64,000 nt of DNA from Synchiropus splendidus. Taxonomy: Eukaryota; Chordata; Actinopteri; Syngnathiformes; Callionymidae. Below, one piece after another: positions 50,301 to 62,900 of the stretch. Location of the stretch: positions 5,885,937-5,949,936 of the forward strand of contig NC_071334.1 in assembly GCF_027744825.2 (NCBI RefSeq), given 5' to 3'. Each line of letters begins with the position of its first letter. Position 1 is the stretch's first letter. The notes under the pieces are model-generated. The model was not told the origin of the DNA. It did no database searches and worked only from the letters and a program-made list of their open reading frames with translations. The position numbers and the translations under genes are program-made.

Positions 50301-53300
50301 ACGGGCTCCAGCATGGAGACTGACTCATGAAACAAACTGGCCAATGTTCTGAACTGGAATCATCAACTCCTCACATCTTTTATTGCTCCTGGAGGAGCGG
50401 AGACGAGAAGCAGCAGCTGAGACCAGCTGTGGTGTCGGAACTCGGGACACATTTTGAGCGCTTTAATGTCAATGAAAGATGTGAGGAGTTGATGATTCCA
50501 GTTCAGAACATTGGCCAGTTTGTTTCATGAGCCAGCATCGACACACGTGAGCTGCCTGGCCAAGTCACCTTCCCGGAGTGATGCCGATGAGAGAAGGCTG
50601 ACTGATGTTTTTGGAGCTCCACATCACTACTGCCACCTATGGTCTGAGATCATAGCAGTCGGTGATGTTTCAAACCGATGAAGATAAAATAAATGTGGGG
50701 CCACAGTATTGTGTAAACAAACCTAATGCAGGAGTTCTAGTTGGCCTTCTCTTCTGCATTCTTCTGATTTGCGCTCAACATGTGTTGTGTATTTTCACGC
50801 TTCTTGTTCCACAGAAGCAAGAGAGATGTCTGGTGCTGCTCTGGTTATGTACATTTATCATCGCTGCTTTTCAGATTTCCCCTCAGAGGCTGCAGCCTGG
50901 TCAGTCCAGACAAACTGGCACCTTTTAACGGAGAGTGTCTGAGCAACCCCGGCTGGCTGGAGGGGGAGGGCCGGAGTGCCGTTCACATGAAGGACTACAG
51001 CGAGGTAAACAGCCCACTTTAGCGCGGGGATTTGAGAGTTTTCACAGGCTCCGTTTTATGGCTAAATATTTCATTGGATATTTCAATAGTTACTTGTTAT
51101 GTTATGGACGAATCTGTGGGTCATGTGGACTGTACAGGAGCTTTTGGGTTCCCAGCTCCTCCATGTTGCTCTCCCAAATAACACTGTTCTCCCGTTGCTT
51201 CTCCTTGTGGCCCATCGCAGCATTTTTCATCATGTGACCATGCGCCTCATCCATATAATCCGACTGGAAGCCTGCAGCATCTTGCTTTCCCATCTGATCA
51301 TCTCTCAGTGCCTGGCTACACAGATGAAGACGTTACAGTCAACAACAACCACCTGAAGGTAGCGACAACAGGCGGAGCTTTCTGCTCTTCAGTGGCCTCG
51401 TGATCTGGAGTCTTGTCTGTAATCTCTGCTTTGGTCTGCCTCCATGGTTAGCTGCCCATACCGGAGGTGAACGAGGAGAGAAGCTGGGAGTTTGACAGAT
51501 GTGAGCAGAGCCCACCGGGACAGGTGGCTGACAGTAGGACACTCTCCAGTTACAACAGTGTGTAAATACATACCTCAATGTCTCTGTACGTCAGTGCCTG
51601 ATCTGCCACGCTGTAGAGCTGCACAAATATCGACCAAGGAATTGTATTCCGATTGTTGATCATATCGTGGGTGAAAGTGAAATATTACTAGTACAGACTA
51701 ATGGCATGGAGCGCCATCATGTGGAGCTTTTTAAATATAATTATCGATATAATTGCTGGTAACAAAACCGGAAAATAAACTAATGAAATGGAAGTGTGCT
51801 TGAATCAATCCAGAAACCAGGCGCAGACATGAAAGTAAAATACGTGAATTAACTAAAAGGATAATAAGTACATTGGAAAATGCATTTTATTTCTCTCACA
51901 TTTCATAATATTTGGCATATTATTGTTATTTATTTATTTAATTCATTGGTTTTTTTGTATATGAATTTGCTGTCAATGTCTATACATTGTTTTTTACATT
52001 ATTTAACTCTTTATTTGGGATACGTGAATTAAATAAGATTGAGATTAGTTTACTTTACTTTATTTTAGTTGAAAGACTCAATGGCTTGAACATGATTCTG
52101 CCATTCATTTCAGTATCTCGAGCACGGATGTCAAACTGATCCACAAGAGACACAAAAAGCGACGGGTTCTCTGTAGTATGGCGTCTCTTGATTCTCGAGT
52201 GGGAACTTAACATAATAACAGCAATAATAACAATAATAATAATAATAATTTATTGTCAAGTGTCTGTATATCTCTGTCAATATTATTTAATGCTGCATGT
52301 ATGCAACTGAGACTGAGTGTGGTTGAATACATCTTAAATAGTAAAATGTAAATATCAGAATCTAAAAGTCGACTGACAAATAAAACATCGATGCCAGAGT
52401 TCTACTTCGACCTCTGACAAAGGAAACAGTGTTTTGTCCTGGTGCAGTTCATGGTAGCTCCCTTCCATCTGTGCTCCCACTCATTTGCCTGTCAAACTCA
52501 AGAGCACCAGTGTGGCTTCTCCAGGGTCCTGTCGTGTCCCAGTCTGTGTTATTCTCTGTATTCAACTCCGAGTCGACCAAACTATGGAAGGGTTTTCTCC
52601 TCACTGTGGCAGGTGTTCACCCTTACTGGATAGGGGATCTGGAAAGCATCATCATGAAGAGCCCTGAGCTGTACCCGACTCAGGCTAACGGCGGCTTCTG
52701 CGGAAACAGGAAGTCACTGTCCCAGCAGCTGGATTTTTCTCACAGCCCAGCCCAGGTCACTATACACATGGCTTTCAACCAGGGTGGGTGAAACAGGGTC
52801 CTCATTTTCAGAGCCCACTAGGTGGCCTCTCATGTTTTAGAAATGATGTGAGGATTCATTATATTAGTTGCTCAAGTCTAAACATTTTACAGCAGACAGC
52901 GCCATCTGGTGGCCTCTGAAAATCAGGACACAGTTTCATGAAACCTCATCTACCCTTCAGTTCTAAGAAGACATGAGCAGATGCATCTAATACGCCAGTA
53001 TCTCCGCAGCACAAGCTGTATTTCCAGACGGTCAGGACGCCGTCACGCTCCCTCAGCTCGGCCCAGCTCCTTCACTCCGGCAGCAACGTCCAGGCCTTCA
53101 TCATCTGCAACATAGTGTTGATGAAGGGTCACGGGAAGGTCGGTGGAACCCAGTGTGTGCTTTGCTTCCTTGCTCATAGGAGTTGTCTTTCTGTCTTGAG
53201 CTATTGCTAACTGTTTGGTATGGGTTTGTCTGGTACACTCTGACTGACTGGGTCAGTTGTTGAAGAGCCAATAAGAGCCTGCTGCTTGTTACTGTGCTCA

Positions 53301-56300
53301 CGTGAGCCGCCGTCCAGCCACGGCTAAAGTCTGTTGCGCGAATACTCCAGTCATTACAGTAGACTCATGCAACTTCGCCAGAGTGAAGTAATGACAGGCT
53401 GGGTTTGTTACTGAATGTCCTCCGGAAAAATGAAAATCTAAAAATGCCTGACAGAGATCACAGTTTAGCAAGTCATGCACTATGAATAAGTCATGTATCG
53501 TGCATTTTTTACTGCAAAAATACAGCGTTATTGTACAGTAACTACAGTGTAGTACATGAAGTTGTTACCAGTGCCATGCAATATGTTTTAATTCATTTGA
53601 GAAATCCATAATAGTTGACAAAAATAATGTTCAGCAGGTCATGTTCAAAGTTTCAAACATTTTTACTGCAGAAATAATGATGAAAAAATGATTTATTGTA
53701 CGGTACCTTTGGTGGATCGCAGTCATTACAAGTGTTAAGTGACATATACTTCACTCTGGTGAAGGCACAAGTCTACCGTAGAGACTGTGGTATTTGCCAG
53801 CTCACATGAACTCTCCTGTCCCTTATGTTTTAAAGTCATGTCCTGGTTCATTACCTATTAGCCATTCAACCTTGGATCATGTGTAAGCAAATCCCAGGGG
53901 TGAGCTCCTCACACCTGTCTGTCCCCGGCTGATCCAGCCCTCAGTTACACTGCCAAAATAAAGATGGGATTTTAGACATAGATGCCCAGTTATTTTAGGT
54001 GTGGGGCATTAATGGCCACCAGATTTTATTATTATTCATTTTAAATCCAGAGTATTAGTACGGCTGTCAATTGAGTAAGATTTTAATCTCATTTAATCAC
54101 ACTAAAGATGAGTTAACTCATGATTCATGGAAAATTACTCACATTTTGTGTCACGAATCAAAGGGAACGAGGGAGCAAAAGCCACGTGTGGAAGACGTGG
54201 AACTGGGATGTCACGTTGCGAGGAACGTGTAGTTAAAGGCCACGTATTGAGGACGTGGAGTGGGACCCAATCGCAAATGGTGAAAGTTACAAGGCAGGAG
54301 CAAGTAAGAAATAATATTTAATAATTAAACAGAAACTCAACAGAAAGCGTCACCGAACCGGGAGAAACAGAGCAAACACAGAATGAATAAACAGAGTAAC
54401 CAAACTAACAGAAGTGCACAAACATGAGTAAAAAGTCCAAACCGAAAGCGTCACCGAACCGGGAGAAAACGAACTTAAATCACAAATGAAACCGAGAATA
54501 AACTACAAAGGAAACCAGGGAGCACACGGAAGCACAAAGAAACAAAACAACTAAACTCAGGCACCACAGTTCAACACAGAAAAATCCAAAATAAGCTAGC
54601 TGACAGAATGAGAGACCGAAACAAGGAGAACCAGGAGTTAAATGAGCTAGCTAGCACACAGAACGAGAAACCGAACAAAGGAGAGCCACGAGAATTGGGA
54701 GTTACCACCGGGAAAACGAGGAGTCCAAAAAAACTCAGGAAACGGGAGACAAATAGGCGAACTCATGGGAACCAGCAAGAGACTCACAGCAACTAGAAGC
54801 ACTGACAGGAAACAATGTGGTAAAGGTGACGATCTGGCAAACAAGAAGCGACGATCTGGCACACGTTGCTGGAGCCCAGGTGTTTATGTATTCAAGTTCA
54901 TCAGGGGTTAATCGGCTCCAGCCGTGTGCCAAAGGAACAGAGGGAAAAAAGCAAAACCAGGATTCGGAGCCAGGAAGCGGAGCCATGACAATTTTGTATC
55001 TTTTATGAATGTAACTAACAAAGGAAGCGGTTATCAACAGCCGAGGGGCCAGTAATGTTTGCAGTGTTGAGCTCTTAGCATGTTGTTGAGCCTCTTCAGG
55101 GCCTCTGAGGTTATTCTAAAGAATGTTATGGTGGGTTGTTAGCATTAGCAATGTTAGCATGATAGGCCGCTCTTCCTTTAAGTCACATCTATTACAGATA
55201 CAAAACGTGAGATTAATTTGCGAGTTAATTTACATTTGAATAAATAATCTCGATTGTCTGTTGCATGATGCGTGTTTAAACGTGGAGCTGTTTTCATCCA
55301 GGGTCTGGGCTTCAGCATAGTCGGCGGAAGAGACAGCATCTACGGACCAATGGGGATCTACGTGAAGACCATCTTTCCTGGAGGGGCAGCAGCCGCAGAT
55401 GGGAGGCTGCAAGAGGGTCTGGACTGGCTTTACTGGCTTCTACACCCGTCTTCCTGATTCTGAAGTGTTCCTCCTAATATGTCTGCGCTCTGTTGCTCTG
55501 CAGGAGATGAGATACTGGAGCTGAATGGCTTGTCTCTCCATGGTCTGAGCCATGATGATGCACTGCTCAAGTTCAAAGTGAGAAACCCTCCAGTTTGTTG
55601 GTTTATCATCCAATGAGTTTTATGCAAATGAGTTGCAACAACCACAATGGTCCCCCGGACCAACTTTGATGTGGTAGTTTTTCTCCTTGTTGAATCAAAA
55701 AGTTCCAATGTTGCCTAAAAACTCAGTTTGATTTGGCCTTAAAATGACTGTATAAATCACGTTCTGCTTATTTAACTTTGCTCCAGGGTTCTAAAGATCT
55801 GTTCAACAAACAAACTAAACAGATTCTTGGATGAATGCAGAATGATAATTGTTTCAGCAATTATTATGCTTATGATTGGCAGACCATCTTCACACTTTGT
55901 CCACAGGTCAGTTGCTGTTGTTCATAAAGCTGACATTTTTCAAACAGGCTTCCATGCCTCTACCTTGGTATTGCTGTTCACCGATATATCCACCAGGGGG
56001 AGCAGCCCAGAGTCAAAGGTTTATGACAACAAGAAAGTCCAAAACCAACATGGCGACTGTGGGGGAGTATTGATCATGTAGCTCTTGTACTAAAGAGGAA
56101 ACAGAGGCAGCGTTGTAGGAGGTGGAGGTCGGTGAGGCTGTTCAATATATCACCACTGGAGGACGGAGAGTTTCCGCCATTGTCTTCTTCGTGTCTCATT
56201 AGAGCTACGTATCGGGTAGTAACAGCAACACTGCCCCCCATGGTTTCCACTGGTACTGCTCCGTTTGGTCCGTATCTGTGAGCTTTGTGGAAACAGGCAG

Positions 56301-59300
56301 AAATACAGACAAAATGAAGGCAGAGCAGGGACAGAAGGGTCCGTCCGTATCCAGAGCCGTATGGAACGTTGATCATAAACGGGCCTTAACAGATTCCACT
56401 GCCCATTAGATTGGCTAAAAATGATGTGAGAAATGGGATGTGTGTACGTGTGGCGAGCCTCTTGAAGGATATTCCCCAGACAGTGGCTAGTAGTTAAAAA
56501 TCCACTGAAAGTTATTGCACAGCAAGAGACAGTAGTTGCTAACAGCTGTATATGGTGGCCATTTGAAGCTTCAACCATCTGTGTTCCAGCAAATCCGAAA
56601 GGGCCTGTTGACCCTGGTGGTGCGAACCAGCCTTCGCGGGGCCTCCCTGAGCGGGCAGTCTGCTGTGGCTCAGCTGTGCCGCTCTCGCTCCCTCAGCTCC
56701 ACCGCAGGCATGGCGTCTCTCGGTGCCCCTGATGTTGGGACCTACAGCTGCCTAGCGAGCTGCGACAATGCAGGGGTCCCAGGTCAAGAGGCCAAACCTC
56801 AGGATCGCATCATGATGGAGCTCGTCCTGCAGAAGGGTCCGCAGCTGCACATCCTCAAACCTTCACTCACGTTCACTATGTTAAATCAGAGCCTGTGTTT
56901 CCTGTTAGAGGCCAGCGTGGGTCTTGGGATAGGACTCTGCTGTGTTCCTACTGCTGATGGCTACCCTGGGATCTTCATCCACACCCTCTCGCCGGGATCT
57001 GTGGCTCACATGGATGGAAGACTTCGGTAAGCACATCACCACCAACTGGGCTTGGCTTCATAAAGAGGACTTTCAATATCGGTATTTGGCTGTAATACAA
57101 TTCTTCATTTGAAATCAGTTCAAACCTGCACACAAAACCTGAACAAAAAAAACTATTGTTCCTATGAAGGAGTTGAAGGAAGTGTTCTTGAAGGCTTAAT
57201 TTAGCACATTAATCTCTAACTTTCAGAATACATAATTTCTCTTCCTCACCAGCGACTCATCGCATAAGACGACATCATCATCAAACCACTTTCCTTCTGC
57301 TTCAGTCTAGGACTTGACAAGCCCCGCTTTTCTCCCTCTATATGTAGCATAAATTCTGGACTATAGAGTGCCCCGGAATATTACTTCTTACATGAGCCGC
57401 AGCGCTCTATAAGCCGCGGGTGCAGTGGTGCTGTCTGCACCGTAGAAAGGCTTAAAAATGTATGAGGGTCACTTCTATACTAGTTTGGAAAACGGGCTCC
57501 AGCATGGAGACTGACTCATGAAACAAACTGGCCAATGTTCTGAACTGGAATCATCAACTCCTCACATCTTTTTGTGGGAGGAGCTGCGGACACGCGGGTG
57601 AAAACAGCGCATTTTGAGTGCTTTAAGGTCAATAAAACGCCTGTGATGTCATGGGTTTGATGTGACCAGGCTCAATATTTTGGCAACATGACACTCTTGA
57701 AAAAGCCATATATTAGCCGCGTTGCTGTATAAGCTGCAGGGTTAAGACCACAAGAAAAAGTGGCAGTTTATAGTCTGGACGTTACGTTACATTCTTCATC
57801 CAACCGACATGTTCCCAGCCTCTCCTCTACTGTTACCATGTCTAACTTTGTCACCAAATTTCTCCACATAAACAGTCACTCTTGTCCTTCCGAGTCTGTC
57901 CCCATGAGAAGCTGACCACCTGAGCTGCTCTCTATAAACCGGGTCTCTCTAGTGACAGACTGACCTATAGAGCTCCACTCTAGCTGCCAGTCGTCTGTCC
58001 AGGTCACACCCGCCAGTTGTCTCCACCCGTTCCACCCTGTCTGCACTCTCTTCTGCACCTTGTTTAATCTCTGCCCATCACACTGTATGAGCCAGTCTGA
58101 ATACTCACTACTTCCTGCAGTCCTCAGGTCATTTGAGTTGGAGACCCCTGGCCTAGTCTAGTCTCGTAAATCCCGAGCCTGGTCTGGTAAAAACAAAATC
58201 TATCTGACTGTATCACCTCGTGTTTGCAAGCTGCCAAACTCAAGTGAGGTTTCAACACAAACGTTCCTTCCATTCCCAGCTGTGGAGACGAGATCATGGA
58301 GATCAACAACACTGTGGTCTACAACATGGCCCTGAACGACGTCTACACTGTTCTGAGCCAGTGCTGCCCAGGCCCAGTCCAGATCATTGTCAGCCGGCAC
58401 CCGGACCCAAAAGTACCTTTTCCATGTCTCTAGTATAAGTATAGTGTTTTCTACTAAGATATGTTTAATTGTCCAAGTAAAACAAGCTTTTATTGCTCAG
58501 TTGTCAGTCCAAAAATGAAAAATTGTAATAGAATAACTGAAGAAACGACAAAATAAATCCATCAATTAAAATCTATTACATAAACATATTACCGTTAGAT
58601 CACAGTGTCCCAGGGTGAATGACCACTCTCCCACCTCAGGTCTCGGAGCTGCAGCTGAACGATGCCATTGCTCAGGCGGTGGAGAGCAGTCGGCTTCGGA
58701 AGGAGAAGAGCCAGTGGAGCATCGATGGTAAAGCTGGACGACACCATGCAAAATGAAGAGGCTGCACTCTATGGACGAAGTGATGTGCTCCAGATCCTCA
58801 GGGCCGCGCCAGAGGGGACCTGTGTCTGGAGAGGAGTTTGAGCCAGGTCACAGTCAGAAGGGCTCAGAAGTCCATGACCCGCTCGTGCAGCGACAACAGC
58901 AACACGCGACACCACGGCCCCCACAGCCACTACAAGCATCGCTTCCTCACCGCCCACAGTCTGGGGACACCCAAGGTGAGGGGCCACACGCAGTGAGCCA
59001 GCTGGCTCCCAAGTTCTTGAGGAGAAACAGAGAGCTGAGGGAGGGGCATGACTTCTGGTTGGCCGGTTCTTTGCACCCGACAGTTATTTGCATTCTAAAA
59101 CGCACCCTGTGGCAACGATATCTCCGACAAGATATGAGGGGGTGTTTGAGATATAGCCTTGACGTGGAGCTTCAGTCTCTTTCAGACGGTTTATCGGACA
59201 ACAGACTGTCAGCGCCACCTGTGTATCCTGAAGATGATTACAACCTTCCCTACCTCTGTCCAGCCACCAGTTTGTCCAGCCAGCAGAATTCAACTTTCAG

Positions 59301-59530
59301 ATCGAATAAAGTAAGATGGGATCATTTTTTTAAATTGATTTTACACACACACACACACATTGTGGGGACCTCTCATTGCCATAACCCTTTCCCCAGCCTC
59401 TCACTCTAAACCTAACCATCCAATTTTTTGTCAAAAGGTCCCCACAAAAGCAAAAGGTCCCCACAAGGAGGTGTGTTTCCAAGATTTGGTCCCAACAAGT
59501 ATAGCAATACAAGGAAAAAACACACAAGCA

Positions 59531-59586
<56 letters not shown>

Positions 59587-59622
59587 ATAACTTTTAATGC
59601 AACACATCTGTTCACCAATTTC

Positions 59623-59698
<76 letters not shown>

Positions 59699-59925
59699 AG
59701 TTTTTTTTTTGGAGACTCTAAACCTAGCCATCCTAAATGGCTAATATTAACTAGGAGTTAGTGATAAAAGTCTAGTTATTTTGACATCTTTATCCTCAAA
59801 TTGAGGCTTGAATATGTGGGGTCCAGTCAAATGCTCCTACAAAGTCTTACGGTCCTCACAAGGATAGTGTTTTCGTCAAGAATGGGACACATAGTCCAGA
59901 TGAGAAGTGACATAGCCATACTGTA

Positions 59926-59967
<42 letters not shown>

Positions 59968-62900
59968 GAATCGGAATCAGCTTTATTGCCAAGGTCAGTG
60001 ATGATCTCACCAACTATGAAAATGCTTTGGTGCAATGTGCAACCAATAATGAACAAAAAAAATAATAATAATACATAAAGGAAAAAGACGGTACTTACTG
60101 TAGCTACAGTCCTTGAGTGGTCTTTCCCTGGTCGGACAGTGCCACTCGGCCAGGACGTGCAGCTCACCGCGCCGCCACCGCTGGCCTCAGGACGATGCGA
60201 CCGGTGAGGAAGGCTACGCTGGAGACTCCAGTGGCTCCAGTCGAGGCTCTCCAGTGGAAGTCAAGGGAGCGGAGCTTGCAACCCACTCCAACTGCTTGGT
60301 GAGTCAGACGACTCATTGTCAGCCACGTGCTGCTGCAGACGGAAGTGACGGTGTGAGTGAGGAAAGTGTGCGTCTCATGTGTCCAGATTCGTCATGTATC
60401 GTTCATATTTATACAGGATATTTGGCGGCGCTACTTCCTCTCACCCCATGTCACATTCAGCATGTATTGAGGGCAAAATACAGAAATAAAACCAAACTTT
60501 CACTCAGACTATTGGTTTGTCCCTTATCATCCTATAGGGTGACCTTTTATATCATTTGCAAAGTGCGTCTTATTAACTGGAGTTACGTCCACTTCCCATC
60601 TTTCATCCAATTGCCTTTTATCTCCGCCATGTTTTGGAATGTCCTTATCAATTGCCCGTCTTTATAGGTGGTGACATCCTTGTGACGTTATCGTCTTAGT
60701 TGTTCCACAGTCTCCAGCAAAAGATCAGAACTCTGCCACCTCTTTGTGACACCGAGCCTCTGTTCAGATGTGCGTCTTTCTCTAACCCCCTTCTGTGATG
60801 CTAACCTTGCTAACCGCTGGCTCTCCCATGCTTCCTCTCCTTCTCCTCTCTCCATCACCACCTGCAGTTCTTCAGCAACCTGTACAAAGCTTTGAGAAAC
60901 ATCCTGAGGTTGCTCCTGAGGAACGTACGTGTGGCCTTGATTCTTAAGAGCATGACGGACCTCCCCACGACGCGCGCCGCACAAACCCACAACCCTCCTT
61001 CAGAACTGCATTCTGACTAGCCCCAGCGTTGGTCTGTGCTTGTGATGGTGTGGATGTTTAGATGTTCTGATGATCGGTGCTGCCCCTCCTCTCTGCCGTG
61101 ACGTTTAGAGAACAAGAGCGACTTGATATTTCCTGTTCGTTTCAGGAAGAAGAGCGACTAGGAGAGTCTGAGAAGAACAGAGGAGAGTTTATCACTGTTT
61201 GCCTGAAGGAAAAGTCCACTACAGGTGAGTCAGTTCAGACCTTTCCACCTAAATGAACTCAAATGGAGAACAACAGAAGAAAATTGCTGCTAAAACACTA
61301 TAATATCTTGCAGCATATACTGCATCTACGACTTCCTGTGCCTTGTTCTTTAGTTGAATTATATTCAAATTCATAAGGCAACAACACGTGTTTCCTCTGC
61401 TACGTACATCTGAAAATAGTATCTAGTTTCTGGGTGATACCCTCAAATGAGTTGTATTGTTTATTGAAGGCTGGGCCGGATTATTTGATGATTATTTGCA
61501 TAACTTTTGTGTACGTGCACCGACAAATATAACAGCTGAGAATAATGTATCGCAAAAGTAGTGTATTGTATTGATACGCAGTTGAGGTTTCATGAAACAG
61601 TGTCCTGATTTTCAGAGGCCACCAGATGGCGCTGTCTGCTGCAAAATGTTTGGACTTGAACAATTCATTCAATGAAACCTCGCATCATTTCTAAACCAAG
61701 AGCGCCATCTAGTGGCCTCTGGAAATGAGGACACTTTCATCCACCCTGCAACACTGTTTCATGAAGCCTCATCTACCATCACGAGCTTTTATTCGTGAGA
61801 AATAGAGCGGTGGACTGAAACACTTTTGACAACTGTGTTAATGCACACTGGAAATTGTTGCCGAAACGAACCCACGAGGGACTAAACTAAAATCTGAGGA
61901 AACACGCAGAGATCGGAAGCAAACAAAGATTAGAAACGACAGTAGGAGATCAGAAAACGGAAAACCGCGAAGAGGAGTTGATTCGATCTGGCACACATTG
62001 CTGGAACCCTGGTGCTTAAGAAAGGGCGGTGGATGATCTGTAGATCGGCTCCAGCTGTGTGCCATAACCAAGAGGGAAGCTCCAACAAAACAGGGAGACG
62101 GAAACGGAAGTAATAGAAAATAAAAGCGAATCATGACAAATAACCCAATGCGTTACTAGCGTGTAAATCTGCCCAGCTCTTTGTATTGATCCTACTGTCT
62201 GGCATCAGCAGGAGGGTCTTCATCTCACCCCAGAAGAGCTCCTCTGAGGAGGCAGGACTGCGTCGAGCAGCACATCCAAGAACAGCTGGAGGACCCCTGG
62301 GTCCGTCATTCAGACACCTTTCCGGAGGCTCCCCACTCACCCAGCATGAATGATGAACAGAAACCTGCGGAGGCGAGCTGCGTCTCGCACGATGTGGCCT
62401 CAGAGTCTAAGCACAACTCCGGAGCTGAAAACCCCCTGCCGACAAAAGTCGCCCCCCCAGTGGCTCCAAAACCGGCCTGGTTCCGCCAGAGTCTCAGGAA
62501 GATTCAGCAGGACCAGAACCACAGGAGGGTGCCCTCTGAGTTCAGGTCGGGCTACAGCAGGAACTCTCCCTCCTCCAGCCTGTCTTTCAAACAGAAGATC
62601 CACTCTTTTGAGACCTTTTCCAGCCCTGAGGCTCCTGATGCAGTGGCATCCAAAAGGCGTCCAGTGGTGTCCTCTGCCTCGCTGCCTCTCATGGAGAAAG
62701 AGCCCAGGCGTCCAGCAGCCGTCACGCTGGACCATGAAAACAGTGATACTCCCAGAACAGTGCAGCCGACCACTGGTGTTCCTCCCGCTGTCCCACATGA
62801 AGACTCCGGCCCCGAAGACCTTCCAGCGTCTGAAACTGAACCGTCACTCGCCCCTGCCTCTGCTGACCCCTCGGTCAGTGACTCGCTGAACACCCTGGAC

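Larger units (their letters stand above)
58976..60139. other. IL16 intron with microsatellite cluster
   Basis: Holds CA, TA and GT tracts (59343-59358, 59531-59580, 59627-59698, 59928-59970), GGTCCCCACA-type repeat segments and the 38-bp module at 59589-59626. No exon seen. Confidence 0.6.
61225..62208. other. IL16 intron
   Basis: Contains family A copy A6 and the shorter family C copy (about 61980-62135). Confidence 0.6.

Noticed and set aside
59330..59700. Short frames of YIYI and CVCV repeats
   Set aside because: Translations of TA and GT microsatellites.
62350..62889. 179-codon plus-strand frame overlapping IL16 exon 17
   Set aside because: Shadow frame; the frame with [14 protein letters not shown] is the IL16 frame.
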